Source: Hysterangium stoloniferum
Taxonomy: Eukaryota; Basidiomycota; Agaricomycetes; Hysterangiales; Hysterangiaceae
Direction of reading: 5' to 3'
Length of the DNA stretch: 64,000 nucleotides
Assembly (NCBI GenBank): GCA_015178975.1
Contig: WHVD01000129.1
Location: 1-64,000, forward strand
Shown in pieces: positions 10,428 to 24,037 of the stretch. The notes below the pieces were generated by a model. It did not search any database. It was not told the origin of the DNA and saw only the letters and a list, made by a program, of their open reading frames with translations. Position numbers and translations under genes: made by a program. Positions within the stretch are counted from its first letter, which is position 1. Every line of letters begins with the position of its first letter.

Positions 10428-10805
10428 TATATGATAATATATCAACTCTTGAAACTTGCATCAGAGTCCCCAAAAATACCAGGTACGGCTAATAAGTTGA
10501 TGGTATTTGAATTTGACTTCGAAGCGATTGATTCCAGCTGCTGTCAAAGCTGGCGCTTCTTGAAAGCTAACAGTTTAACCTGCCGTGGTCAAGCTCGCCT
10601 TTGTCTCTTTGTCTCGAGCGTTCACAACAACAAAGGCCACGGCGGTCACAACGACTACGGCACTTATTTGCTAACCTCATTATAACCGCCGTACGTAACA
10701 GTGCTGTAAGCGGCGGCGGATCCAGATCTGCAGAATCAAGAACGTGGGCGCTTTGACCACTCGTCCGCTTTATCTGTGTGGCTTTTTTTTCCCTTACAAA
10801 ACGAC
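10428..10805. other. Divergent intergenic region between methyltransferase and PHD gene
   Basis: The two genes point away from each other across 378 bp, so it should hold both promoters. A T-rich run (GGCTTTTTTTTCCC) lies at about 10780, just before the plus-strand ATG. No clear TATA box was seen. Confidence 0.5.
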
Positions 10806-13800
10806 ATGGATACCCCCATACGGCCTCTGCAAAATAGTGTGGGTGAATTGCAGAACAGCGGAGACGTGAAGGTGGACGAGGGGCAGGACCAAAGTCACGG
10901 TGCTGTCAAGTGCGTTTAGTCAATTTACCTTGTGTGGACAGTGGCCTCTGTTGTTTGCTGTTCTTGCAATTTTGTATGACAGCCACTGATACACGTTGTT
11001 CTGCTCATAGATCACCGAAACTAGTTTTGTTACCAGCCTTTAGTGCAACTCTACCACCTAATTCGCATCTACCCACACCTCACAGGTTGGTGTGATTTAG
11101 TGCTTGTCAATACCGAATAAAGCTTATCATCAAATGTGGTAGCCCAGGAAACTTAGCATCTTATTTATCGCCCTACATAGACTCACCGTCAAGCTCCAGC
11201 TCGGTGTATCTCGAGTACGTAGACCAAAAGTCACAGCAAAGACTATATCAATCTCAATTTTGTAGGCATTCGCGATACCCTCACACATATACGTACGTCG
11301 CATGTCGTCATCAATATATCTCACTCAAAAGTATACATCACCGGATTAGGCCGCAGACATCACATCGGTAAGTTTACACCTCGGTGGTGAAACTCAAACG
11401 CTGACTTTAACACAGCGCAAGCTCAAGTCAACCATTTGCCTCCGGATCAGGTGCATCTATTGACGGCGCAGGACTCTCTACATCACGGACAATGGAGTAT
11501 GATTTACTTGTCAGAGCATCATTCTCGACCTCACATAATCCCAGTTTCACATACGCACGGGAACAACAGTTTCCTTCACAAGTGGCGACACCTAGGTATG
11601 AGGCATGACTTCTTCCAAGTTAAGCGCTAATTCTGTTCTTCTTATAGTCCTGAAGTATCCCGAATTTTGGCACTTCATGGGTCAATACATGATGCACCTT
11701 CTGAGTGCGTTTTACCTTTATCGAGTACTCTGTCAGAGCTCATCGTGTATTGTATAGCTCGGAGACGATTTTTATGACGCCTCAGGTGGACAGGCAAAAG
11801 CAGCGCAGGTCGGTGGTTTTTGAAGCATAAGAATTCTTTGTGTTAAACATCATAACCAGTCCCTCGTACCAACATGCGGGTCCTATTATCGACTCGCCGT
11901 ACCAATCCTCCCCTGAACGCCGACGAGACGTGGACTCATCGTCTGAACGGCAACATTCTTCACCACAGCCATCACAAGTTTACGACCCAGACGATCCCTT
12001 TATCGACCATCAACCGCGACATTGCGTTTCTCATACCACAATTGGCGGATCGGTGAGAAAAGGCATACCGGCAAAACCGGACTCCGATATTGCGCGACTC
12101 ATTCGGTCTCCGGGGGCTTTTTCTGATACGGGTGAAAGAGCAGGCGTCGCTGAAGAGAATGAGGATGAGGACGCGGACGCGGATGGTGAGGAGGATGATG
12201 GTGAGGGGGAAGAAGTGGATGTGGAAAACGAAGATGTGGTTATGCAACCTGTGACGGTTGTTCCATCCTCACTGACGCCAGTTCCATCGACTCCGCCACC
12301 GCGGTCGAGGCTCTTGTTCGACTCGCCTTTGACGCCGTACAATGATTCGCCTTCATCACCGTATAAAATTCAACCACCTCAAGATACTCCCATCACACCA
12401 CCGCCTTATAGGCCCTCATCACATATAGTACAGGATTCTGGGTCTTCTCCGCCTGTCTTAACACATGCATCAGCTTCACCTACGCACTTCCCACCCGTCG
12501 AGGATGTGGCTTCAACACCGCCGCCTTTGTTAGAGAACTTACCACCTTCAACCCCACCGCCGCCTGTATCTACACCAACGCCTCGTCCGATCACACCACA
12601 ACCCCTTCGTACCACACGTACCCCCTCACCTCAAACAGGCGGCGAACTGACGCGAATACGTGAGCAACAAACATCCTTAGAGCACGCTCGTATCGCAGCC
12701 AGCGAGCCGAGGCGCCCCGAGTACTTGATACGTGCTGAGCGTGAACATGAGGAGGAGGAGGATGTTTCCCTCAACAAGTCAGGACCCAAAGCTAAAGCTA
12801 TTATCTCACCCAACAAACGCACACGCGAGGTCAAGACTAAACTCAGTCGCGTCAAACGCGCCAGAGTTGACGAAGTCAACTCCGAGGATGCCGTCCCCGA
12901 GAAAGAAGGCTCAAAAGCGAAAGAAAGCCTAGGCGTAACCGCCACGCCTGTTCGAGGAAGACGTCTAAAGCTCTACCAACCCGTTCCTCTCCCCGTGCTG
13001 TCTCAGACTCCCAGCGTGCTGGGTGAACCTTCCGCCGTCCCAGCGGCAGGAGCAGCAGGTGCACACAATGGCGAAGATACCTCCGAAGAGCCCAAAACGC
13101 CACCGCTCTTGTATCCTCCTGCGTACTCGCTTGCAATACGTGCTATTGACTGGCGAACGCCAAATAAAGAGCCACAACAGCAGCAGCAGCAGCACATGGA
13201 AGATGGACGGATAACAGCACGAAGACTTGACGCGTTTAGGGCTACTCGTCCGTCTGGGAGAGGGAGGAAATTGAAAGGGATTGAGCTTGCCGGGCGGGGC
13301 AGGGTGATTATTGACGTTGGGAAGCCGGATATTGGTGGACTTTTTGAGGGTACGTTAAAATTATATTCCATCATGCCGTCTAAGTCTGACTGATGGAGTT
13401 TCTGTTCTGCCCCCCAACGTGATTTCTTATACTGCCGCTGATGATGTAGCTTTACAAGTAGTGAATATGCCAAACCTGGAAGAAGAGGTTGATGATGAAT
13501 CCCCGCATGAAGATGGTACGCAGTGGCCGGATAAGGAGTATCCTTGGTCGGAAAGTGAGCGACAGCGCGACGAACTGGAGGAGACGGAACGGAAACGTCG
13601 ACTAGCACGGATCGAACGATTCTTAGAGCGTGAAAGCGAAAGCGACGAGGATGACAATGATTGCATTGCCGGATTATCGCTGGGATACGACTCGTCATCT
13701 CCTCCACCGCGTCCACGCGGACGGGGCAAAACCATTGCGCTTAACCCGACGCCACGGAAAGGCAAAGCGAAGTCCAAGTCTAAGGTCCCATCACGCATGC

Positions 13801-14627
13801 TCTTCGGGGCCGCAACTGCAGATGCGCGACATGTCCTGATGTCCAAAAAGCATGTCCGGGCAGTGGCAGAACGGCTCCGCCAACGCCGCCTCGCAGAGGA
13901 GGAGGAAGGCGTTGTCATGTGTATCTGCCAAAACGGTGACGATGGCCGCGCGATGGTGCGCTGCGACGCGTGCCGGACGTGGTACCACCTCGTCTGCATG
14001 GACATCCACGACCCTGACGAGCTAGGCGAGGAATGGTTCTGTTGGAAGTGTCTTCCTGACGCAGATAACGCCCCAGTGGAGCCCGTCGTGCGGGAGCCTA
14101 CTTTTGTCCCCTCGCGGCTCGACAGTCCACCGCGTGCGGGCGTGGGCGACCAGCCGTTTTACCAATACCTCGAACCGTCGCCTATGCTCGCGAGCCCTGT
14201 CGCTGCAAGCAGAACAGCGGGGCCGTCGACGCCGTACATTCCGCATCGGCAGGGCTACGACGAGTACGAGCATGCGCCGTTCGACCCGACGTCGACGCCG
14301 TCGCGGGGGCTCAAGTTTCCTGGTCCTGCGCCTGTCACGCCGCGGCGGCAGGCACCCTTCTGGGGGACACCGCGCACGCCGTTGATGAATACCTCGCCGG
14401 CTGCGTGGGGCAGTGACGAGTCGCCGGTGAGACGACGGCCACCGCCACCCCCGCCGCCGTTCATGCCGTACACGCTCCCGCGCACGCCGTTGGCGGCGAG
14501 AGGACGCCCGTTTCCTGGGGCGGAGGAGTCCCCTACGCGGCCTTTTTATCGGAACTTGAAAGAGGCGGGTGGTGATGATCTGTTTGCGGCGATGCGCCAA
14601 GGGAAGTCTCCTCAGCGGCATGATTGA
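10806..14627 (+). CDS. PHD-finger chromatin protein, largely disordered
   Basis: The model has about ten exons. Exon 1 starts MDTPIRPLQNSV. Short Ser/Pro-rich exons follow (ending about 11215, 11271, 11391, 11597), each with GTACGT, GTAAG or GTATG donors and frames that join without a stop. Two long exons come next: 11872-13349 and 13450-14627, separated by a 100-bp intron. The second part carries an acidic run (about 12150-12240), a polyQ tract (13178-13194), basic patches likely to be nuclear signals, and one C4HC3 PHD finger (MCICQNGDDG, CDACRTWYHLVCMDI, EEWFCWKCL) at 13917-14053. PHD fingers of this kind read histone H3 tails. The tail is Pro-rich. The long exons are secure; the join of exon 1 to exon 2 is not. 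Confidence 0.85.
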
Positions 14628-15727
14628 TTGATTTGGATGGATGGATTCCCTTTTTTTTTTCTCTTGGTTTTTTTTTTTTTTCATTTGCCTTGTTTGCTTG
14701 TCTGTCCGTCTTGGTTGTTCCATCACGGCATACTATTTTCTTTTCACGCCATGCCACGACGTTTACGACTTTTCTGGTTCCTTTGGTGCTTGTTCTCGAA
14801 TGATCATCATACCGTGGCAACACCTTATTGTTTCTTCACATGTGGCATTTCCAAATTAATTCTCTATCTCGATGAAAAGTTGCCTTTATGCCCTACTTTA
14901 CAATCAGGGATAGTAGTAGTAGCTAGTTGTACGATGTACATGTATTGTGTGCGTATGTTCTTTTAAAGTGACTACTTACTACAGCCAGATGGATTGAGTT
15001 GCTTAATTTTTGAACGTGACGTTATAACGTAACTTGTTTGAGATTTGAGTGTAATACAAGTCTTGCCGAGCTGCCGGAAAAGAGCGACTCCGCCCTTCAT
15101 TGCTCACAGCGGCACAAACCCCTGATAAACGTAGCAAAAAATCAAGCAGTTTCAATGATCTGTTCAAGCTGCTCTACATCGCATCAGTGTACAACCGTTT
15201 TAGTGCGTCGGAAGGAGTAGCGATCCCAAATCTTGTGATATGCGGAGGGGTCACCGGTCAGGACGGGCTGATAGCGCCCATATTCTTTTAGACTTCCTAG
15301 TAAGCACATGCAGATAACCAGAGATGGCTCAACTGTTCCCTGTCCTAACAGTTCCATAAAAAGTAGTTTTGCCAATGTGTTGTTATTGAGCGGATGATGG
15401 CGAGCGGGAGCTTGATCGACCTTACGGCGACAGATGGTTGGATTTGGACTCGAGGCTATGATTACCGAGTGTGGCTGGTGGGTCATTCATCTTATGAAAT
15501 CTTTTGTATTCAAGAATATACCCCCATTGTACTAGCCTACCCTCGCATCCTTTGCGACATTCCCATGGTCACGCGTCCCGGCTATTATAGCCCACAGCTG
15601 GGACTAGAAAAACTCAAAACCTGCCAAAGTCTAAAGTCGAAACTGATTCCCATTCCCACCACCCCATCCTCTTCCTATCTACATACTATCCTCTCCTCTT
15701 CTCTTTCGCTTGCTTATTATTTCAACA
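14628..15727. other. Intergenic, T-rich runs and transporter promoter
   Basis: Two T tracts at 14651-14683 follow the PHD gene stop and belong to its 3' region. 15580-15727 has GGCTATTATAGCCC (TATA-like) and a long CT-rich leader ending CAACAATGG, typical of a well expressed fungal promoter for the next gene. Nothing else was recognised. Confidence 0.5.
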
Positions 15728-16715
15728 ATGGCCACCACTGCACACGACGTTGAGAAGGGTAACGGCGGTGCCACCTTTGAAGCCTCCGCTCTGACCGGTC
15801 GTCAAGGGTTCGCTCAGGGACCCAGTCCAAGCTTGAGGACTATTGCCAACCCTGCTCCTCTGTAAGTCTCACACCGCCCATCGATCGCACGCGTATATCC
15901 ACACTCACCCCCCGCGCATGTATACAGCGGTCTCTTTTCATTCGCGTCTACGACGCTTATCCTTTCCTTGTTCAACCTCCAAGCGCGCGACATCACCATT
16001 CCCAACGTCGTCGTCGGGATGGCGCTCGGCTGCGGAGGGCTTGCCCAGCTTCTCGCGGGCCAATGGGAGTTTGTGTGCGGTAACACCTTCGGCGCCACCG
16101 TAAGTCTGCACATGCGTTAACCTCGGCGTATTGGGGCGTCTTTTATTCACCGTCGAGGCGCCTGTGCCTTGTTCTAGGCGTTCTCGTCGTACGGCGCGTT
16201 CTGGCTGTCGTTTGGTGCGCTTTACTGGCCTGGCTCGGGCATCTTGGACGCGTACGTGTTGGCAGATGGTGGAGTGAGCCCCCAGCTCGAGAGTGCCCTT
16301 GGTATCTACCTGATCACTTGGTTCATTGTTACCTTCTTGTTCTTGTGAGTGCCCAACGTGCCCATCTCATGGGGTTATCGATCGCAGATCTGATGTTACC
16401 CTGGTTGAAATAGCGTGGCATCGCTCCGCACACATCTTGCCTTCAACTTGCTGTTCGGGTTCCTGGCTCTCACGTTTGCCCTTTTGTCTGCAGGTCCGCG
16501 CATATACCCACTTTTTTATGACCTTTGCTGGTAACTAAGATCTTTTTGCTTGCAATACAGGTGCCTTCACAGGGCATGAAATTCTCAACAAGGTGGGCGG
16601 TGGATTCGGCGTCGTCACTGCGCTCGTAGCGTACTACACCGGGGGCACGTCGCTCATCAACAACAAAGACTCGTTTGCTAACCTTCCCCGCGGGCTGTAC
16701 CGCCGCCTCGACTAA
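15728..16715 (+). CDS. GPR1/FUN34/YaaH family acetate/ammonium-type transporter
   Basis: Five exons join with introns 15861-15927, 16100-16177, 16345-16413 and 16494-16560. The N-terminus is a soluble tail (MATTAHDVEKGN). The family signature NPAPLGLFSFASTTLI is split by intron 1. Six membrane spans are visible: after GLFSF, at MALGCGGLAQLLAG, at FSSYGAFWLSFGALYW, at ALGIYLITWFIVTFLFL, at LAFNLLFGFLALTFALL, and at GVVTALVAYYTGG. The protein ends LPRGLYRRLD. Length (about 210 residues) is slightly short for the family but complete. Family members such as Ady2/AcpA import acetate across the plasma membrane; Ato proteins are linked to ammonia export. Substrate here is inferred only from family. 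Confidence 0.92.
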
Positions 16716-19700
16716 ACAAAAGAGACTCGAGCATCTTTTAGCATATTTGCGATGGAGTGACCGTGGGGGTTTGCTATCTTGATTCATTCTCTTCGGTCTT
16801 GCTTCTTGCCTTCTTTTCGTCCTGGTCTTGTTATAACATTTAGTTCTACTATTCCCCCTATCCCGTAATGTTTCACACGCGATACCACACCAACACACGT
16901 TTACTCTACATATCCATCCGTCCATCCATACCACAACCGCCCAAGCTTTCGTTTTGGATTTGCAGGAAGGAAGGGCGGACAGACTGGATCACTTTTTTAT
17001 TACCGGGCACCATGTGTGTTTGTATGCTTTGGTTTACGACAAAACAGCCAAAATGGTGTAGTACAAATATTACGGCACGACATCGTTGGTTGCAGTTGGA
17101 TACCAAAAATGGATCAATATATACACTTGAGACATTTTTTTTTCCCAATCGAAATAAATATCATCCGCCTGAGACACAAATTTCGCTCTCACTGAAACAT
17201 ACCACGAACACTTGCATATGTACCCCTCCATATGTCCATATGTGCATATACAATACCAATATCGATATAACCCAAATCCAATTGTAATACAAAAGGGTAG
17301 ACAGGGTGAAAGTCGGCCTGTCCAACGTTTCTAAAGTGATCCATCCGTTGACCGCACGCTGCTGAATCATCTGCTTCGGACCCTATGCGAGAATTCTTCG
17401 GCCAAACCCTGCGCGCTCGGCTGCTCTTGACCACAACCTTCGAATTCCTGTCACCCCATCGCAACCCTGAATCGTGATCTAACCATAGAAAAGGCACACA
17501 TGGTAGGCAGTTCCTTACTTTTCCGGTTGGGGGAGCTGATGCGCAAGTGCAGCTGCAGGGTGGTATGGTCCGAGGTTGGCAAACATCAAGTGAAGATCAC
17601 TTCGATGATTAATTAATGTCAGTTTGTACCTGTAAGGGACTATTATTACATCTATATATATGTCCATCAGGAAACCTGCCAGTACTTGACGCCTGATAAC
17701 AAATATCAGTATGTTACTTGCAGTGAATGTCGCTATACACACCCACAAATGACCCAATAACCACTTTGGCATCAGTAGTTTGCCTTCTCATCACAAAGCC
17801 CGCATCTCGTGATAAATTCAAATCAGGCAGTACGTCCGGCTGCCAGGTACAGCAGCGCGCTGGCAATGACATCTTACGATAATTGAACATGATGTACGTA
17901 CACGAGCACCACTAGGATTGAGAACGATCATTCCATCTTTCCCCAAGCGTGAAGATGAACGTGTCCCTCGCAGCACTACTCCCAATCAGAACAAGCACGA
18001 GCTCATCTTGTCTTCCAGTCAAGCGCATCGTCATTCCCCACGAGTCAGAGTCATGACGTGTTAATTCTTCTGAAACCGAAGGCTTTTACACGAGTCGACC
18101 CCGCTTATATAGCCCACTAGAATAGGCCTGCCAATGAGGAACGCTTCCGAGTTCATAATGAAAGTGTATAGTCGAATCCGAACCCGCGATCGGCTGATTT
18201 CTTCTGTGTATTACCTGGCGATTCAAGGTGAACCGTTCAAATACGTGGGGTGCGAAATGCAGCCATGACAGTTCATTCCCCCCATCGACGAATCACCTGT
18301 CTGGCGTGTATCTTCATGTCGCTCTACCTATCGAAGTTCTACTTACTGACTGGAGATTACTACCCATAATGTCAATCACCCGTACCCCTTTCCTCGAATC
18401 ACAACGTTAATGGCCACAGAGAAGTATGACCACGTCGAGGAGTTATACAAGCTCCACACACTTGAAGCTTAAAGTGGCATAACTGGGAGAAAAGTCACTT
18501 CATAATAATAGCCCACCGGCCTGGCGTCATACAGTATGTATGTATTAATACATAGTCCGACTCCGATCGACCGGCTTTCAGTAATTGTCCTATAGAAGTG
18601 CTCTGGTAGTATAATTTGGCCTGGATGCAGACCGACTCGGATGTGCCAGAATAGAATATACAACTTGACGAGGACATTATATATTCTGCAGATGATTGGA
18701 CATCAACTCGGATGTAGCCTTACATACATTGATATTTAGATTAGACAAACGGCAAGCAACAGCAACGCCGGGCTAATACGGAATCTAAAGGATCCAGTAC
18801 TAAAACTAATAATCATCGAAGGTACTGGTGGCCATCTCAACTTAGAACACTGTCATCCTTTCACTTCGCTATTGATTAATAGACCACCCCACCACTTAGA
18901 CCGAGATGCAAAAAAACCAGTGGCATTGATAAGTCCCCTGAACGGTCTTAATATACCAAATGCGAACAAAAGGGGCAGATGTATCATCGGAACATGTTCC
19001 AGTTCACGAGAGACAGCATACCCGTCATGAGAGGGTACTCCAAGCTATTGAGATAACGAGGGCCTATCCCAGTCTGAAAACTGTTTAATAGTAATAAGCT
19101 CACCATATGCTGGGGGTAGGAATATAGTAGTAGTAAAAGTGCGGGGAAACAGGGTACTTATCTGCCAAGCACCGCACACGTGCCACGTTCATGTTGGTAG
19201 TTCTCAATAGCCTGGGGAAACCCTTCAAGCCACCCCGAACCGAAGACATCATGGTAAGGAGGTGCGCGAGGCATTACTGCCCCCAAGCGCTCGATTCCAA
19301 CTCTAGATCTCCTTCTCGAGTCAAGTTCCGGGGACTGGGAGGTGCGGGGGGGGGCTGCCACAGACGGAGGCCAGGTTTGTGCAACGGCAACCTGAAGACC
19401 ACCCCAAGAATGTCTAGAGCATAGTCTCTATCTTTGCACACGATATCTGCTGGCAGTCTAGCTGGTCCTATGCAGGGTCCCGGCCTGGGCACTGGCAGCG
19501 ATGGTGAAACGCGACAGAACCATGGGACGGGCACTTCCGGCAAAGTTTCCTTCTTTGGAATTCATCATTCCCCGTTTGAGGCATTGTGAAGATCTATGGG
19601 TGCGCGAGGGAGGTCTTGATTGAGTAATTGGATCTTGGCAGCACTTAGACTTTGAGGGTGCCGCACCCGAGTATGATTACCGCCGCCTAGGTCACCCTGG

Positions 19701-20860
19701 GAATGTCTACGCTCTTTATGTAGACTCCCTAGGCTCCCTAGGCTCTATGATAAGCTTTTGTATCGGCCAGTAAATAGGGATCTTGAAAAAGGAGTGTGTC
19801 TAGCGAGCGATGGCTCTAGACAATATATACGACATACTTACTGATCTTCCTATTTTCCTGACACATGCCGAATGGTTGTTGAATAAACTCTCAAAATGAT
19901 GGATAGCATAGCTGGGGTCAGAGATATAAAATAATAGCGAAATTGGCACGATTCTTCATAATTTACTTTGGATGTTTGGCGATGAGACGGTCAAGGCTCA
20001 TTCACGGGAGAGAAGTCCCTTTTCTTCCCTTCCTTTTTTTCCGTATCCTCCGAGAGGTGGGGCTCTCTAAACCCCGTATCAGAGGGTCATTGGTTGGCTG
20101 ACCTTTTTGAGTGCATATTAGTAACGTATATATGATAATCAATATAATGGCAACCAGTCGACGTTATCACATTCTACCAGTACCGGGCGTCAGCCGGAAT
20201 GAAGCCAGCTGTCTTTAGCCTGTTCAGCTTCGCTATTTTAGCATACGTAGCATATTACCGGGACCATGTGCACACAACACATGCACGCATCAACCCTCTA
20301 ATTACACCAGCGAGCCGTACTTGGCACAACGTTCGACCAAGAAAGCAATGAGGGCACAAGGTCAGGCACTGTAGTCCTGACTGGGTACACTCCAAACTAG
20401 ATCCGTAGCGCCTACTTCCAGAAGTTTACTTGAGACTGAAAGTTGTCTAATCGACTGAGTTAGTAGGCGTGACATATAATTGGCTATATAAAAAAGTGAT
20501 CAAAGGATGTCTCAGATGGTTCAAGGGGACGACCAGACAGGAAAGTGTAAAAGCGGAATTCAAGTTGTCTCTTATTCCCTAAAAGCGGACGCCCGGGTTC
20601 AGATGGTCGATCGGAATGGGTGCTCGATCAATTTAAATTCGAGCAACAATAACAGCTTGTGCTTAATTACAACTCATCCCCGTGAGCGTACTACAATACC
20701 ACCTTTACCCTACTACTCATTCCCCAATTTCCTCAGCCTGTGGATCGTCGCTGATTGAGGATTTCTAATTACTGGAGCGACGAGCACAAGCTAATGTCCG
20801 TAACAATCGCGTTTCGATAGCTGCGAGACGTGATCACTGACAAGCGGTCCATTACCGTAG
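16716..20860. other. Long spacer with little coding signal
   Basis: About 4.1 kb in which I recognise no gene. The only suggestive stretch is on the minus strand at about 19158-19584 (see separate entry). Otherwise the sequence has stops in all frames, and no LTR, tRNA or simple array was recognised. Confidence 0.5.
19158..19584 (-). other. Possible gene fragment, unrecognised
   Basis: A frame beginning with ATG at 19584 reads MPQTGNDEFQRRKLCRKCPS and continues through a Cys/His-containing segment to a stop. A downstream frame ends with PPYHDVFGSGWLEGF and a plausible C-terminus at 19158. Composition is more protein-like than its surroundings, but I could not join the two parts with confident splice sites and recognise no family. 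It could be a decayed gene or chance. Confidence 0.2.
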
Positions 20861-21115
20861 ATGTGTACCCAAACCTATATCCAATATTCTTGCGGCTGCA
20901 AAAGGTCCGCCGAGTTCATCCAATGTGTCGAGCGGAGAGGGACGCGGGTCAAGTGTCTTCCCGTCGAGAAAATCATCGACAAGACGAAGGAGCATAATTG
21001 TAAGGAGCATCTAAGTGACGTGAAAACAGCCTCGGTGTCCTCATTGGTGGGCACGCTTAGGACGATGCGAAGTTATGGGAGTCAGGTTGGGGCTGGGTTG
21101 AAGTCGAAAGCTTGA
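20861..21115 (+). CDS. Small Cys-containing hypothetical protein (84 aa)
   Basis: An intronless frame, MCTQTYIQYSCGCKRSAEFI at its start, with Cys at 2, 11, 13, 23, 33 and 47. The opening pattern M-C-x(7-8)-C-G-C followed by a spaced Cys and Lys-rich tail is widespread in short fungal proteins of unknown function; I know of no assigned role. There is no signal peptide, so it is probably intracellular. It stands alone in a gene-poor stretch. The Cys spacing suggests metal binding, but that is inference. Confidence 0.5.
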   Translation: MCTQTYIQYSCGCKRSAEFIQCVERRGTRVKCLPVEKIIDKTKEHNCKEHLSDVKTASVSSLVGTLRTMRSYGSQVGAGLKSKA

Positions 21116-22138
21116 CCCACAGGTACGCAACTATATTGGGCTAATGGCTCGGTCAGTCATGCAAACCACTTACGATAGCTCAGTGCGTTGTATCGATCGG
21201 ACAATGATGCAGTCTTCTGGGAGCACGTCACTTCGTTCGTATTCAAGCTGGTTCTACATTCCCCACGCAGACTTAAAACCACCGTGGAAGGCCGGACTTT
21301 TGATTTGTATAGCTGCATTTACTACGATAAGTTGTACACAGTGGGGGGTGTTTGTTGATATTGCTGTAATGTATACTACTCGTGTCACGTTAGCTTTGTG
21401 GGACCAATAATTATCCAGTGTGCGGCCAGCTACCCTGACAATAGTCTTTGTCTTCATCAAAAAATCTGGAAGATGAATGTCCAAGTAATATGCAACGAAG
21501 CACAGAACCTGCAGCCTTATCCACCTTTAGAAGAGGAAGACATCTAGGTTTCTGGCTTGTGTAATGAATATGCCGCCATAGTAATTATTCCTTGGTATCA
21601 CACTAAACTTTTGGGCATATATAACTATGTGTTCCTGAACTCCCCTTCGTCTAACAAACGTAATTAAACCGATGACTTACTGAGAAGATACCAAGTACAT
21701 GTATACATTTTTACTAGTCTACTCTCAGTCCGCTAAAGTTCCTGGGGGAGGGTCTATGGCGAAAAGAAAGACGGAAAAATGGGAAGTAGGCTTCTTCAAA
21801 AAAAGGAATTATTACTTGTCTCTGACCCCTAGACTCTAGTTATCCTTCAAGTCCTTAAAGTATGTAGACTTGAAAATATTAGCAGCTTCAAGTTGCAGGT
21901 TTTTTGTATAGCTAAGAAAACGATTAGGTTGGTTGTAGGCAAAATATAATGGAGAGGCACTTTTTATTATTATTGATCCTAAACATTTCCTTAGAACTCA
22001 GAAGACCCCCATGCAGGCTAGGAGTTAAAACCCACTCAATGGGTATAGCTGGATTGTTTTGTATGGTCCCAATCTTTTTCTTTAAGCATAATAAAAGATT
22101 GGCAAAGTCGTGTCAATTCCTGGCTGACATCTACCCTC
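21116..22138. other. Spacer, nothing recognised
   Basis: AT-rich sequence. Short open frames are present on both strands but none resembles a known protein or has matching splice signals. Confidence 0.45.
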
Positions 22139-23320
22139 CTAACCGAAGACGCGGTCGCGCCAACGAATCATTTGTCTGCCCTCTACTAATACAGTAAAAC
22201 TGTCATGGCTCCCTACAAACCGGACAGAACCAAGTGGAACATACGCCTCTTCGATTGCATCTTTAGCTGCGTCGCAGTCTCCGTTTGAAGTCTGTACATC
22301 TCTTTCCGTAGATTGATCCTTCTCGGCCAACAATTTCAAATCGTGTAATACCCTGTTAATTGATCCTTCGGTAAGTATACGGCAATTTATTAACAGCATC
22401 AATGGGATGAAACCGTTAGTAAGTTCGTATTCCATTCAACACTAACAACAGCTTTAACCATGCATTTAACACTGGAAATTCTGCCCACACGACAGAAACA
22501 ATATTCTCCATTTACGCAGTGGCGGGGTCAAATGGCACTGCGTAAAATTCGGACCCCGTATTGGATGCGCGTAAGTGTCTCAGGTTTATTTCCTGTATTG
22601 GCATGGTTTACATAACGGGGGATTATCAGGTAACATTATGATCATTCCCGCAACATCATTCTGACTACTCCACACACATTGGCATGGAGCCACCAAGTCC
22701 TCGCCGGACGACTTTGACTTGTGGTAGATGTCTTCATGACAGATATCGAAGCGCGACATACTGCATTGAAATAGCCCCTTTACAGGTTGGAGCCGATAAT
22801 TTCTTTGGGGTGAGATTCGATTATCGTCACACAAGTTCAAGGGTCAGGCGTATGACGGCCTTCATGTTTCTATCCAATGTAAGTCTCATTGTCGCGATGA
22901 GACCCAGCCGTCCGGATCAAATAACAATTTACTGATGAGGCTAGTTATTTTTCAAGTTTGGAAGTTATGTACCAAAATGCGCATCATGATATATAAACAT
23001 GTGAATCCTCTACCGTGCGTTGCGTGTTTTACATTTGCCTCAAGGTCCCACCAACACTGGCGATAGCATGAACGTCGGTAGCAAGAGAATTCGAATTATA
23101 TTCATGTCGATGACACTCGTAAGGTGCGTCGCAACAAGGTTCGTCGATATTATTCTTCCAACCGTAGCCCTCAGATATCTCCTGTGCCACCATCGAAGCA
23201 TTTGGATGCCATAGCAACCCGTTCTCAGTGAGCCCGCGATCAATATGGCTGTGAAAACAACGACACCGTTCAGCATACTAAGTAGTATGACTGAGAACCC
23301 TCACTGACCGTGGCCTTTCT
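22139..23320 (-). pseudogene. Possible degenerate gene with a membrane segment
   Basis: On the minus strand, 23040-23300 reads a hydrophobic segment (SMLNGVVVFTAILIAGSL) typical of a transmembrane helix, followed by a basic stretch. Frames at 22586-22840 (Cys/His-containing) and 22139-22435 (ending MIRWRDRVFG) also look more protein-like than chance. I could not splice them into one protein and recognise no family. It may be the remnant of one or two genes. Confidence 0.2.
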
Positions 23321-24037
23321 GGCCGGTATTCCCATCATTGTTCAATTGAGATGGGACTCTTTCCGAATAACATACAGAATCACATCACGATCGACACGGT
23401 AGTAACAGTGATAATCTATGGAGACCTCGTGTCTGCTCATCTGCCAAACTGGTAAATTCTATCCCTTCAAATGACTCACTCGAATAATTAGCGGAATTAT
23501 CTACGGCCAACTGGCCGATATAATTGATCTACCCACATATTTGAATGGAATCTGAGCATCATGTCCTGAATTTCAAGCACAATGCTTCATTACTGCGGTA
23601 GCAATGATGTATCCGACAGTAGCATCCCTCAAAAGTGTGCGGGGGTAAAACAGGCCCCAGAGGAAGTCCCCCATTGTAGAAAGCTTCTGGACGTCTGGGA
23701 CAGCGTGGAGCATCCTATAATACAGGAGTTTGGAATGTCCTTAATAGCATGCCTGGTAGTTCCCATTTATAGAATCATCCAGAGACAGAAAGTCATTTTA
23801 TCCAGACGTTCCGGTGGTACTTAGGCTCTTATCCTAGATGTATACCGTGGGCGCCTCTTTCCTGCGTTTTGGATTATGTTACTTGTCGTCATCGGCGAAG
23901 GAGGTGATGGTTCACAAATCAGCCAGGGTAATGCTGAGAGTGTCCTAGTAGCCGTCCTATTTGGCTATTACCACCCAAGTTTCGCTATGAATTTTTATCT
24001 GTCCATTAATTTTGTCGACCATCACGTGGCAGATTCT

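Noticed and set aside
12031-14726. Long minus-strand open frames opposite the PHD gene
   Set aside because: High GC and biased codons of the plus-strand gene keep the opposite frames open; their products are low-complexity Ser/Arg-rich with no domains.
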